DNA of 64,000 bases. Origin: a bacterium (GTDB lineage Bacteria > Zixibacteria > MSB-5A5 > CAIYYT01). The position numbers and the translations under genes were made by a program. The notes under the pieces were generated by a model. That model saw only the letters and a program-made list of their open reading frames with translations. It searched no databases and was not told the origin of the DNA. The stretch is from NCBI GenBank assembly GCA_016708315.1, contig JADJGC010000003.1, positions 186,001 through 250,000 of the forward strand, read 5' to 3'. Below, piece by piece: positions 53,505 through 62,159 of the stretch; the first letter of the stretch is position 1; each line of letters starts with the position of its first letter.

Positions 53505-54206
53505 ATGAGAAAGATGATAGCCGCCATCTTCGCCGTTGTGCTACTCAGCGCGGCTCCTTCGCAAGCATTGATGATCGGTCAAATGCGCAGCGCCGAGACG
53601 TCAGGATGGGGAAGTCTTAATCTGACGACCGGTATCGGCATCTTTGACAATGTAAAACACATATTCGGGACCGTACGCTACGGGATAGCTTCACAAGTGG
53701 ATATTTCTGGATCGTTGGCTTTGCTTGACCATGAGGCTAACGACGACGCATCGCTGTTATTGAACGCGGATGTACAGTATCAATTTATGCAGTCTAAGTT
53801 GGGATATTCGTTTGATATGGCTGCTGGAGCGGTGTTTGAGTACTTCTCGATGGGCTACGGAAATGTCGATGCTTCGACGTGGACGATTGGATTGAATTAC
53901 ATCGTGAGTAAGCCGGTTAAACTCGAAAACGGGTTTGCGTTTACGCCTTACGGACGATTAAATGTTCGTTCCGATAATTACAGTGCTGAGACCGAGGTAG
54001 TTGAATTGGGTGTTCCGGGAACGACTTCGAGACTGTCGAAGTTGCTTAACTCACAAGCGACAGTATCGAGTGATGAATCGGATTTCAATATCGGAGTGAA
54101 TTTGGGTTCGGTGTTTCCGATCTCCAGCAAGATCAGTTTGACCGGTGAAGTCCAGATTGATGATGAAGTCGGATTTCTCGGCGGCATTACGTTTTTCATG
54201 TGGTAG
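53505..54206 (+). CDS. Predicted outer-membrane beta-barrel protein
   Basis: 233 residues. ATG at 53505 has AAAGGAA upstream and starts a signal peptide (MRKMIAAIFAVVLLSAAPSQA). The mature part is a series of alternating beta strands (WGSLNLTTGIGIF, SQVDISGSLALL, TWTIGLNYIVSK, KISLTGEVQI) ending in FFMW, an aromatic C-terminus typical of small barrels. The function is not identified. Transcribed from its own promoter after der. Confidence 0.75.
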   Translation: MRKMIAAIFAVVLLSAAPSQALMIGQMRSAETSGWGSLNLTTGIGIFDNVKHIFGTVRYGIASQVDISGSLALLDHEANDDASLLLNADVQYQFMQSKLGYSFDMAAGAVFEYFSMGYGNVDASTWTIGLNYIVSKPVKLENGFAFTPYGRLNVRSDNYSAETEVVELGVPGTTSRLSKLLNSQATVSSDESDFNIGVNLGSVFPISSKISLTGEVQIDDEVGFLGGITFFMW

Positions 54207-54222
54207 ACCAGACAACTAACGA

Positions 54223-55020
54223 ATGAATATGATAGACGCCATCATCCTTGGAGCTGTGCAAGGCGCCACCGAGTTCCTGCCGGTTTCTTCCAAAACACAT
54301 CTGATTATTGGGCAGAAATTGCTCGGCATTGATGAGCCGAGCATTTTTCTTGAAGTCGCTTTGCATATAGGTACACTGCTTTCGGTGCTAATCTATTATC
54401 GAAAAGATGTCATCAAGTTGTTGTCATCATTCTTTGGGTATATTTTCGGGCACAAGCGACAGGCGAATGAAACGAGTTTCCGACTGGGGCTGTACATCAT
54501 AATCGGGTCGATTCCAGCGGCGATTGCGGGGTTATTGTTCAAGGATTGGATTGAAATGCAATTCGATTCGACAACACTTGGCGGTTACCTACTTTTGGTG
54601 ACGGCAGCGGTGCTGATCTCGACACATTTCATAAAGAGGAAGCGCCAGCCAATAAAGATGACCAATTCGTTTGTCGTGGGGATTGCTCAAGCGTGTGCTC
54701 TGTTGCCCGGTATTTCGCGATCAGGTTCAACAATCTCGGCTGCGCTTTATCAGGGGATTGAACCGGCACAAGCCGCGAGATTCTCATTTCTGTTGTCGTT
54801 GCCGGCAGTTGGTGGAGCGGTGTTGTTAAAGGCTGTCGATCTTTTGAAGGAACCCACAGTCGTAACTGACTTGGCAAGTTTCGGGGTGGGAATCGCAGTC
54901 TCGTTTATAGTCGGACTTTTGGCAATTTACTGGCTGCTGAAATCGCTGGCAGGCAGCAAGTTCTATATGTTTGGATTCTACTGCGCAATTGTCGGGGTAT
55001 TGACTATAATATTCCTGTAA
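54223..55020 (+). CDS. uppP: Undecaprenyl-diphosphatase
   Basis: 265 residues, eight hydrophobic helices. The BacA/UppP motifs are clear: QGATEFLPVSSKTHL at about residues 10-24, and LLPGISRSGSTI (about 158-169). The enzyme recycles undecaprenyl diphosphate, the lipid carrier for peptidoglycan and polysaccharide synthesis. Only 16 bp separate it from the outer-membrane protein gene, and the next gene starts at its stop codon. Confidence 0.95.
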   Translation: MNMIDAIILGAVQGATEFLPVSSKTHLIIGQKLLGIDEPSIFLEVALHIGTLLSVLIYYRKDVIKLLSSFFGYIFGHKRQANETSFRLGLYIIIGSIPAAIAGLLFKDWIEMQFDSTTLGGYLLLVTAAVLISTHFIKRKRQPIKMTNSFVVGIAQACALLPGISRSGSTISAALYQGIEPAQAARFSFLLSLPAVGGAVLLKAVDLLKEPTVVTDLASFGVGIAVSFIVGLLAIYWLLKSLAGSKFYMFGFYCAIVGVLTIIFL

Positions 55021-56037
55021 ATGCGGCATATCCTGATCATCCGTTTTGGCTCCTTAGGCGACATTGTACTAACGGAGCCGATAGTTCGACAACTGCGCAA
55101 GGCCTTCCCGGATTCTCAGATACACTACCTAACTAAATCGCGATTTGGTGAATTACTGTCGATGTTTGACGGCGTTGATCGAGTTCACCTTTGGGATTCG
55201 GAAGCAACAGAGTCCAAACTTGTCTCTGAATTGCGTAAAGTTGGTTTTGATCGGACTATCGACCTTCACAACAACATTCGGAGTGCGAAGATTCGTTCGT
55301 CGCTCGGTGCAAAGTGGGTTTCGACGCGCAAGGAGTGGCTCAAGCGATTCGCGAGTGTACGGATAAAGTGGTTGCATACCAAACCGAACCATGCGATAGA
55401 ACGATATGGTAGAGCGCTGGAGTCGCTTGGGATAAGCACGAACCTTGATTTACCGAGGCTCATTGTTGGGGCAGAATTCCGAATGAAATGGGCTGAATTC
55501 AAAGTGGCAGGTAACATCCCCGAGGACTACTTCGTCATCGCTGCTGGCGCGGCACATGACACGAAACAAGCGCCCGGTGAACTATGGGACCAAGTCGCCA
55601 GGTTGATAGCTGATGAAAATGGTTTGAGGGCACTTCTGGTCGGGGCGCCGAACGAGAAGGCGTCAATGGAAGAACTGAAAGCCAAGCTCGGCCAGAACTG
55701 CGCTGGAGTTCTTTGCGAAGAAAGCATCGGATTGTCCGCAGCGGCGCTCGAAAGGGCGCGATTTGTTCTTTCGAATGACTCAGGTTCTGCGCATCTTGCG
55801 GCAGCGTTAGGGAAACCGACACTCGCGTTGTTTGGGCCAACGCATCCGATACTCGGATTTGCACCGCGTGGAGCGAGGGCAGGATTCTATTCAGTGAATG
55901 AATATTGTTCGCCGTGCAGTTTGCATGGGAAACGACACTGTCATCGCGAGCAGAGATATTGTTTCACCAAAATGGAGGCGAGGAAAATAGTAGAGCAGAT
56001 CAAGGAATTGATCAGCAAGGATGTTGATGTACAATGA
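55021..56037 (+). CDS. Glycosyltransferase family 9 (heptosyltransferase-like)
   Basis: 338 residues beginning ILIIRFGSLGDIVLTEP, the GT-9 start motif. The C-terminal half has NDSGSAHLAAALGKPTLALFGPTHP, the nucleotide-sugar pocket. Such enzymes add heptose or a related sugar to lipid A core. Its partner gmhB overlaps its end by 4 bp, which supports heptose. Confidence 0.92.
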   Translation: MRHILIIRFGSLGDIVLTEPIVRQLRKAFPDSQIHYLTKSRFGELLSMFDGVDRVHLWDSEATESKLVSELRKVGFDRTIDLHNNIRSAKIRSSLGAKWVSTRKEWLKRFASVRIKWLHTKPNHAIERYGRALESLGISTNLDLPRLIVGAEFRMKWAEFKVAGNIPEDYFVIAAGAAHDTKQAPGELWDQVARLIADENGLRALLVGAPNEKASMEELKAKLGQNCAGVLCEESIGLSAAALERARFVLSNDSGSAHLAAALGKPTLALFGPTHPILGFAPRGARAGFYSVNEYCSPCSLHGKRHCHREQRYCFTKMEARKIVEQIKELISKDVDVQ

Positions 56038-56591
56038 GCGAGCGGGCGATTTTTTTCGATAGAGATGGAACGGTGAATGTTGAGAAGGACTATATCGTAA
56101 GTCCGGATCAGGTAGAACTGATTCCCGGGGCACTCGAAGCATTGAAGATGGCGAAGAAGAGGGGATTTCGGGTCTTCATCGTGAGCAACCAATCGGGAAT
56201 TGCGCGCGGGATTGCGACGGAAACGCAGGTGAGTCGGGTTAATGAGCGACTCGAGGAATTGGTTGCCATCGCAGGAATCAGGTTTGACGGGATTTATTTC
56301 TGTCCGCACTTGCCGACGATCTCGGGGCGGTGTACGTGTCGCAAGCCGGGACGAGGAATGGTTGATCGCGCTCTTGAGACCTTCGACATCGATTTGGCTA
56401 ATTCGTATGTCGTCGGAGATAGGATGTTGGATATGGGGTTGGCACACAACATTGGAGCGACGGGGATTCTCGTACGCACCGGTTACGGTTCAATTGAAGA
56501 GAAACAGTTGCCTTCCGGGGGTGGACCGCATCACATTGTGGCGGATATTCTGGCAGCGGTGAACCTCATAGTCGACAATATCAACGAATGA
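56034..56591 (+). CDS. gmhB: D-glycero-D-manno-heptose 1,7-bisphosphate 7-phosphatase-like HAD phosphatase
   Basis: 185 residues. The HAD catalytic pair is Asp9 and Asp11 (FFDRDGTVN), with SNQSG and VGDRMLDM as motifs II/IV. A zinc-binding loop (Cys90, His92, Cys100, Cys102) is diagnostic of GmhB. It makes ADP-heptose precursors for LPS core. Four-base overlaps with both neighbours. Confidence 0.93.
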   Translation: MSERAIFFDRDGTVNVEKDYIVSPDQVELIPGALEALKMAKKRGFRVFIVSNQSGIARGIATETQVSRVNERLEELVAIAGIRFDGIYFCPHLPTISGRCTCRKPGRGMVDRALETFDIDLANSYVVGDRMLDMGLAHNIGATGILVRTGYGSIEEKQLPSGGGPHHIVADILAAVNLIVDNINE

Positions 56592-56965
56592 CGAGTAAAC
56601 AGCGCAAAGTGAACATAAATGAGTGTCCGCAATTTGTAACGAAGGACACTTCGAAAATTCGCGAGATTCTAGCTCCACGAAATTCAATTCTGAAGATGCA
56701 ATCACTGGCGGAAGCCGTTGTTCCGGCTGGCGGAGCGACGGAGGAGCATTTCCATGCGACCTCGGAAGAAATCTACTACATCATAAGTGGTGTCGGTGAA
56801 ATGCAAGTCGAAGGGGAGTCATTTACGGTGCACATGGGAGATGCTATAGCTCTTCTTCCGGGCGAGAAGCATAAGATTTGGAATCGCGGAGATGCAGATT
56901 TGGTGTTCTTATGTATGTGCGTGCCGCCATATGAGCACGACGATACGGTGATTACCGAGGCTTAG
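56588..56965 (+). CDS. Cupin domain protein
   Basis: 125 residues forming one cupin barrel: HFHATSEEIYYIISGVGEM and GDAIALLPGEKHKIWN give the two metal-binding motifs (His, His, Glu, His). It resembles sugar-phosphate isomerase-type cupins, and its ATGA overlap with gmhB suggests a role in sugar nucleotide metabolism. The exact reaction is unknown. Confidence 0.85.
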   Translation: MTSKQRKVNINECPQFVTKDTSKIREILAPRNSILKMQSLAEAVVPAGGATEEHFHATSEEIYYIISGVGEMQVEGESFTVHMGDAIALLPGEKHKIWNRGDADLVFLCMCVPPYEHDDTVITEA

Positions 56966-56980
56966 CAGAGCAAGAGCGGG

Positions 56981-57295
56981 CTATTTCTTCTTGGCGGGGG
57001 CAGGGCCGATCATCGGCTTAACACATTCGATACTTCTCAAGAAACCAAGCAGGTCGTCGCGAAAGCCATCTTCATTGATAGCGTAAATCACTTGCTGTCC
57101 GCGGCGCTTGCAAACCACCAAACCGCTTTGCTTCAAGACAAGCAAGTGGCGCGAAATCGTCGGCTGGGAAACACTGAAGAGATCGACTATCTCACCGACC
57201 GAACGGGCGCGAGTATTCAGCATGAGGATTATCTTAACGCGCGTTTCGTCGGAAAGAGCTCTGAAAATTTGAACGACTTCGGTTGTATCTGCCAT
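56981..57295 (-). CDS. ArsR-family transcriptional regulator
   Basis: 104 residues. The winged helix-turn-helix (FRALSDETRVKIILML, SVSQPTISRHLLVLKQSGLV, RRGQQVIYAI) is clear. The alpha-3 metal motif (CVC) of classical arsenic sensors is missing, although a Cys lies in LVVCKRRG and another in SIECVKP. The ligand is unknown. It is divergent from the aminotransferase gene and convergent with the cupin gene. Confidence 0.9.
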   Translation of the reverse strand: MADTTEVVQIFRALSDETRVKIILMLNTRARSVGEIVDLFSVSQPTISRHLLVLKQSGLVVCKRRGQQVIYAINEDGFRDDLLGFLRSIECVKPMIGPAPAKKK

Positions 57296-57325
57296 CTTCT
57301 GTAATCGTGTTAAGTGTGTTGTCGG

Positions 57326-57354
57326 AGTATGTACTATGATTGCGGCAGTGTCAA
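57326..57354 (-). promoter_or_regulatory. Sigma-70-type promoter for the arsR-like gene
   Basis: TTGACA, 17-bp spacer and CATACT on the minus strand, 31 bp before the start codon. Confidence 0.7.
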
Positions 57355-57383
57355 GCCCTTCTGAATGAGCAGAGAGAATTCGA

Positions 57384-57412
57384 TTGACACTCTGGAGCTT
57401 GACAGTTACAAT
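57384..57412 (+). promoter_or_regulatory. Sigma-70-type promoter for the aminotransferase gene
   Basis: Perfect TTGACA, 17-bp spacer and TACAAT. It is back-to-back with the arsR-like promoter (30 bp between -35 boxes), so one regulator could control both. Confidence 0.8.
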
Positions 57413-57463
57413 TCTTTATGGATGGGCAAGAAAACACAATGAATCATCCGGGAATGGCATACA

Positions 57464-58687
57464 ATGAGCACACAGATGGTCAATAAGGCGGCACGAATTG
57501 CGGAGCTTTCGCAACGCGCCATGGAAATGCAAGCATCGCCAATTCGCAGATTGGTGCCACTTGCTGATGCGGCAAAGAAGCGCGGAACGAAGGTTTATCA
57601 TCTAAACATCGGCCAACCGGACATTGTCACGCCTGATGAGATCATGAAGGCGGTGCGTAATTTTGATGAAAAAGTGCTGGCCTATGGACCTTCGCAGGGG
57701 CTGTTGGCTCTGCGCGAAGAGATTCGCAAATACTTCCACAGGTTTGATATCAGTGTCAATGTAGATGATATCGTCGTAACGACGGGCGGGTCGGAAGCGA
57801 TTCTATTTGCTTTGATGGCGATTGGCGATGCCGGCGATGAAATCCTTGTGCCGGAGCCGTTCTACACCAACTATAACGGCTTTGCGACGATGGCAGCGAT
57901 GAAGCTTGTTCCGGTGCCGACCAACATTGAAGATGGTTTTTCAATGCCGACGCGGGAAGAGTTCGAGAAACGGATTACACCGCGGACACGTGCCATCATG
58001 TATTGCTCACCGAATAATCCGACCGGTGCGATATTCAGCCGCGATGATTTGAAGATGTTAACGGAATTGGCTGTTGAGCGGAATTTGTGGGTGCTGGCCG
58101 ATGAAGTTTATCGCGAGTTTACCTACGACGGTCGGATACACACCAGCATTCTCAGCTTTCCCGAAATTGCCGACCGGGCGATCTGCCTTGATTCGATTTC
58201 AAAGCGGTTTTCGGCCTGCGGGGCGAGGATCGGCTGTCTAATAAGTAAGAACACTGATATCATTGCGAGCGCGTTGAAATTGGGGCAAGCAAGGCTGTGT
58301 CCCCCGACAATAGAGCAGATGGGCGCGATAGCGGGTTATCAGGTTATTGACAAGTTCTTGGATACCATGATTTCGGAATACCAAACTCGGCGCGACATTG
58401 TCTGCGAAGAGCTCGCCAAGATTCCGGGTGCGGTATTCACCAAACCGGCGGGTGCATTCTATATTATGCCGAAACTGCCTGTCGATAACGCCGATAAATT
58501 CGCGCAGTGGCTACTGACGGATTTCTCCCACAACGGTTCGACAGTGATGGTTGCTCCGGGTGATGGGTTCTATGCTTCGACCGATAAAGGGAAGCAGGAA
58601 GTACGAATTGCCTACGTGCTCAAGGAAGCCGACTTGCGCCAAGCTCTGCAGGCGCTAGTTCGTGCTGTAGAAGTCTACAACAAGTAA
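57464..58687 (+). CDS. Pyridoxal-phosphate-dependent aminotransferase (class I/II)
   Basis: 407 residues of fold-type I. Landmarks: YGPSQGLLALREEI, TTGGSEAI, SPNNPTG (Asn185 region), DEVYREF (Asp213, Tyr216) and the Schiff-base Lys247 in SISKRFSACGARIG. It resembles aspartate/aromatic aminotransferases, but the substrate is not assignable. There is no Shine-Dalgarno near the ATG. Confidence 0.93.
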   Translation: MSTQMVNKAARIAELSQRAMEMQASPIRRLVPLADAAKKRGTKVYHLNIGQPDIVTPDEIMKAVRNFDEKVLAYGPSQGLLALREEIRKYFHRFDISVNVDDIVVTTGGSEAILFALMAIGDAGDEILVPEPFYTNYNGFATMAAMKLVPVPTNIEDGFSMPTREEFEKRITPRTRAIMYCSPNNPTGAIFSRDDLKMLTELAVERNLWVLADEVYREFTYDGRIHTSILSFPEIADRAICLDSISKRFSACGARIGCLISKNTDIIASALKLGQARLCPPTIEQMGAIAGYQVIDKFLDTMISEYQTRRDIVCEELAKIPGAVFTKPAGAFYIMPKLPVDNADKFAQWLLTDFSHNGSTVMVAPGDGFYASTDKGKQEVRIAYVLKEADLRQALQALVRAVEVYNK

Positions 58688-58718
58688 CCCCTTCTGAGCG
58701 GGGAACGACCGAGATACA

Positions 58719-59681
58719 ATGTCCTCCCCGTACTCCCATCTCGACTGGAAGCGGCTTTTGGAGCCGCTTGAAGAACTGCGCGGCTGCTCGATCTGTCCGC
58801 ATGAGTGTCATGCTGATCGCGCCGGCTCCAAGCTAGGGTTTTGTCAAAGCGGGGTCGGATTTTCGGTAGCTTCGGTTTTTCCACATCGAGGCGAGGAGCC
58901 GGTGATCTCTGGAAAGAACGGTATCTGCAACATCTTCTTCAATCACTGTAACATGCAATGCGTTTACTGTCAGAATTATGAAATCTCACGTAATCGCGAG
59001 ACTGTGGCGCAGGAATCGAGATCAGTTGAAGTAATACTTCAGAGCATTGAGGCGGTGCTGGACCAAGGTATCAAGCTGGTAGGCTTCGTGTCGCCTTCGC
59101 ATTTCATCCCGCAGATGAAGGTACTGATGAATGTCTTGAACGAGGTCAGGCCAGGGTTGAGATTCGTTTTCAACAACGGCGGATACGATCGATTTGAGAC
59201 GATTCGAGACTTGGAGGGGCGAGTCGCAGTGTATCTTCCTGACTTCAAGTACTCTGATGATCTGTTAGCCCGAAGATACTCGCAGGCACCGCATTATCCC
59301 GAAGTAGCTAAGCTGTCACTTAAGGAGATGTTCCGGCAAAAGGGAAGCAACTTGTGGCTGGATGACGACGGTGTTGTTGAGTCGGGACTAATAATCAGGC
59401 ATTTGGTTCTTCCGGGCGAAGTCGAGAATTCCAAGGGCGTGTTGCGGTTCATTGCCGAGGAGTTATCTGTCGGGGTGCACATCTCGCTGATGTCACAATA
59501 TTGGCCGACGCCAGCAGTTGCAGACCATCCCAAATTGGGTAGGAAAGTGACGGCGGAGGAATACGAAGAGGTGATCGCTGAATTCCACTCACTCGGTTTC
59601 TATCGCGGGTGGGTACAGGAATTGGAATCGCCGGACCACTATCGACCACAATTTTCCGACGACCAACCGTTCCAAGAATAA
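58719..59681 (+). CDS. Radical SAM protein (PflA-like)
   Basis: 320 residues. The radical SAM cluster is CNMQCVYCQ (Cys77, Cys81, Cys84). An additional N-terminal Cys group (Cys23, Cys26, Cys30, Cys42) suggests a second metal site, as in the COG1313-type activase relatives. Substrate unknown; no glycyl radical enzyme is nearby. It follows the aminotransferase by 31 bp. Confidence 0.88.
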   Translation: MSSPYSHLDWKRLLEPLEELRGCSICPHECHADRAGSKLGFCQSGVGFSVASVFPHRGEEPVISGKNGICNIFFNHCNMQCVYCQNYEISRNRETVAQESRSVEVILQSIEAVLDQGIKLVGFVSPSHFIPQMKVLMNVLNEVRPGLRFVFNNGGYDRFETIRDLEGRVAVYLPDFKYSDDLLARRYSQAPHYPEVAKLSLKEMFRQKGSNLWLDDDGVVESGLIIRHLVLPGEVENSKGVLRFIAEELSVGVHISLMSQYWPTPAVADHPKLGRKVTAEEYEEVIAEFHSLGFYRGWVQELESPDHYRPQFSDDQPFQE

Positions 59682-59735
59682 CATCCCCAGTTCATTCCCG
59701 GTTTTAGTTGAATCTGAGTTGCTGCCGGTTAGTTT

Positions 59736-60668
59736 ATGATCATGGCAAAGCAACTTTTCGCAGGCATTGATCTCGGGGGCACAAACATCAAGTACGGTTT
59801 GGTCGATCGTCACGCCAAGATCGTCTACACCAATTCGACACCAACCGGCTCAAGCCGCGCGGCAATCTTGAAGCAGTTTGGAATGATTGCTTCGGAACTC
59901 GAATCATTCGCGGTAGAACACAAGGCGGAAGTCTTCACGATCGGTGTCGGCAGTCCCGGGATAGTTGATATTCAAAAGGGCAAGGTAGTCGGTGGTTCTC
60001 CCAACGTCGTTGGTTGGCGTGGGACGGATATCAAAAGGAGTCTTGAGAAGGCAAGCGGCCTTGAGGTCTGCGTTGACAATGATGCCAATGTCATGGCATT
60101 GGCGGAGCACCGATTCGGAGCAGGAAAGGGCAAAGCATCAGGACTTTATATCACGGTTGGCACGGGGCTCGGTTCCGGAATAATTCTCAACAACTCGATA
60201 TGGCGCGGCGCTTGGTATGCCGGGGCTGAGATGGGGCACAGTATCATCAACTTCGATGGAGTCCCTTGCCAATGCGGAAAGCGCGGTTGTCTGGAAATGT
60301 ATGTCAACGCCGCTTCGTTCGCCAAGTACTATGGCCGCGAAGTTCCGGCAGGGAGCGGAAGCAAGTTCATTTTCGAGCTGGCCAAAAAAGGCGACAAGGA
60401 AGCAATCGCTGCGATCAAGACTTCGGCAGAGTATCTGGCGATCGGAATCGGCTCGGCACTAGAAATACTGAATCCCGAGATTGTCGTCATCGGCGGGGGA
60501 GTTGCAGCAGGTGGAGCGATCTACTTTGGGACGATTCGCAAGTGCTTGAGGAAGTATGCGTCGAAAGCCTCGGTAGCCCGGGTGAGGATAGTGCCTGCCA
60601 AGTTGGGCAATGACGCAGGGATGTTGGGTGCAGCCCTTCTGCCGCTGGAGCGGGAATTCCACCATTAA
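59736..60668 (+). CDS. ROK family sugar kinase (glucokinase-like)
   Basis: 310 residues. N-terminal phosphate loop GIDLGGTNIKYGLVD, adenosine motif near IVVIGGGVAAGG, and the ROK zinc site CQCGKRGCLE (about 181-190) with preceding His in GAEMGHSII. It phosphorylates glucose or a related hexose. ATG at 59736 or the in-frame ATG two codons later are equally possible; neither has a strong ribosome site. Confidence 0.92.
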   Translation: MIMAKQLFAGIDLGGTNIKYGLVDRHAKIVYTNSTPTGSSRAAILKQFGMIASELESFAVEHKAEVFTIGVGSPGIVDIQKGKVVGGSPNVVGWRGTDIKRSLEKASGLEVCVDNDANVMALAEHRFGAGKGKASGLYITVGTGLGSGIILNNSIWRGAWYAGAEMGHSIINFDGVPCQCGKRGCLEMYVNAASFAKYYGREVPAGSGSKFIFELAKKGDKEAIAAIKTSAEYLAIGIGSALEILNPEIVVIGGGVAAGGAIYFGTIRKCLRKYASKASVARVRIVPAKLGNDAGMLGAALLPLEREFHH

Positions 60669-60799
60669 ATACAGAAATCGACATATGTGCATAAAAACAA
60701 TATGGGCGACATGGTATATCCGATTGGGATCTTCTTGGGTGATGGTGTGAGTGCAGGCGCGGCAAAATGAACCTAAGAAAGTTTTCGGCAGTTTATCGC

Positions 60800-60829
60800 T
60801 TGCTTCGTCCTAATCACATCGACTATATT
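60800..60829 (+). promoter_or_regulatory. Possible sigma-70-type promoter for the YceI-like gene
   Basis: TTGCTT, 18-bp spacer and TATATT, 41 bp before the start codon, in a 202-bp gene-free interval. Confidence 0.5.
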
Positions 60830-60870
60830 CGGCGCTGACTTGAACATTAGGTTTTGGAGGAGATAGAGTA

Positions 60871-61515
60871 ATGAAAAGGAATATCACCCTGATCGCGGTA
60901 GTTGCATTAATCGTCATGGTTGCGGCGGCTGCCGTATCGCAAACGGGAATGCGCAAGATGTTTCGCGGTAATGGCGACAATAACCGAAATTTCGTCGTGA
61001 TGGAGAATAACGCTCAATTGCAGTCTACCTTAGCGAAGACATCCTCGTTCGACATTTCTGCGGACATTCGGCTTGATTCGATACAGGATGGCGCTTCGTT
61101 AGAATTAAATGTGCAACTTGGCACGTTGTCGACCGGCAATTCGAGTTATGATATGGAAGTCTTTTCTTCGCGGTTTATCGATTGGAAGGGCGCAAGCACG
61201 GCCAACTTCCGGTTACTGGATTTCACGGTCAGCCGAAATTATGCGCTGGAGAACGAAAAGGCTGTTCCAGCTACCGGTCGCGGGGTTCTGACCATCGGTT
61301 CGATTATCGACACGGTCGGTGTGGATGTATCAATCCGCTACCTTGCCGCTAATGATGTTACTCTGGGTCGTCTGCCTGGGGATCTGCTCCATTTGAACGG
61401 GGCGATTAATTTCCGGTTGTCTTCGTTCGGAATCGAGATTCCGCAGGAAGCTCTTCTTCGTATGGACGACAAAGTTAAGCTTCGTTTTGACGTCTATTGT
61501 TCGACGCAGATGTAA
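60871..61515 (+). CDS. YceI-like secreted protein
   Basis: 214 residues with a signal peptide (MKRNITLIAVVALIVMVAAAAVSQ) and a strong GGAGGAGA site. The body follows the YceI beta-barrel pattern: FDISADIRLDSI, TANFRLLDFTV, GRGVLTIGSIIDTVGVDVSI and the C-terminal INFRLSSFGIEIPQEALLRMDDKVKLRFDVY. YceI proteins bind polyprenoids or lipids in the periplasm. Ends in a strong terminator. Confidence 0.7.
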   Translation: MKRNITLIAVVALIVMVAAAAVSQTGMRKMFRGNGDNNRNFVVMENNAQLQSTLAKTSSFDISADIRLDSIQDGASLELNVQLGTLSTGNSSYDMEVFSSRFIDWKGASTANFRLLDFTVSRNYALENEKAVPATGRGVLTIGSIIDTVGVDVSIRYLAANDVTLGRLPGDLLHLNGAINFRLSSFGIEIPQEALLRMDDKVKLRFDVYCSTQM

Positions 61516-61536
61516 GCAATTGGATTGTCGAGAATC

Positions 61537-61569
61537 AGCCCTGCTGCCGAAAGGCAGCGGGGCTTTTTT
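61537..61569 (+). terminator. Rho-independent terminator
   Basis: A 12-bp stem (one mismatch) with a GAAA tetraloop followed by six Ts, 22 bp after the YceI-like stop codon. Confidence 0.93.
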
Positions 61570-62159
61570 GTGGGCGTCGGATAGAGATATCATAAATAGG
61601 CATATGCGAATATGCGCATTAATATGTGTTACCCATGTTTTGTGAACGGAAAACAGCTTTCTCAATATCACAGGTGAAGTGCGAGTAGGGAATAGACCTT
61701 CGATCCGGTAGCTTAGATTCGGCGAAAGGTCGGAACGGTTGCTGGCCACAACTAGATGGTATTGTGGTATTGTGTAAGGAGAGTGGTGCAGTTGTGGATG
61801 ACAAGATCAGGAAATTTCGGGACATTTGTCAAAAAGTGGTTGACATTTTTGAGCTATGCGTTACCTTGTGTGCGTCTAGGGTCATTTATCGTACACAATT
61901 AGTCATAGTCTCTCTTAATCTCAACTGTAACCAAGTTTGGATTTAGCATCCTTTTATTAGGTCACGCTATCCATCAGCCCACCGTAAAATTATATATCTA
62001 CTGACTTTTTCTTCGTTTTGTCCTCCCACATGGGCGGTGACGAAATGAGATTATCATGAAGATCTTTCCGAGATCGTAAGCGAGGGTGGAACAGATAAAT
62101 CCTCGGAGAGCACTTCGAACCTTTGAAACACTTTTTTGTGGAGCAATAAGGAGCATAGA
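61570..62159 (+). other. AT-rich gene-free leader of the end-of-window adhesin-like gene
   Basis: About 590 bp, distinctly more AT-rich than the neighbours. It contains only a weak 60-codon frame (61764-61946) that I do not accept as a gene. I see no consensus promoter, though several TTGACA-like and AT-rich elements occur (for example TTGACA at about 61841). A long untranslated leader is possible. AAGGAG at about 62148-62153 serves the gene at 62160. Confidence 0.5.

Noticed and set aside
60786..60804. Sigma-54-like CGGCAG...TTGC before the YceI-like gene
   Set aside because: The GG and GC doublets are 15 bp apart instead of 12.
61764..61946. A 60-codon frame with an AAGGAG-like site
   Set aside because: The composition is not protein-like, the frame is short and in AT-rich DNA, and I see no conservation signal.
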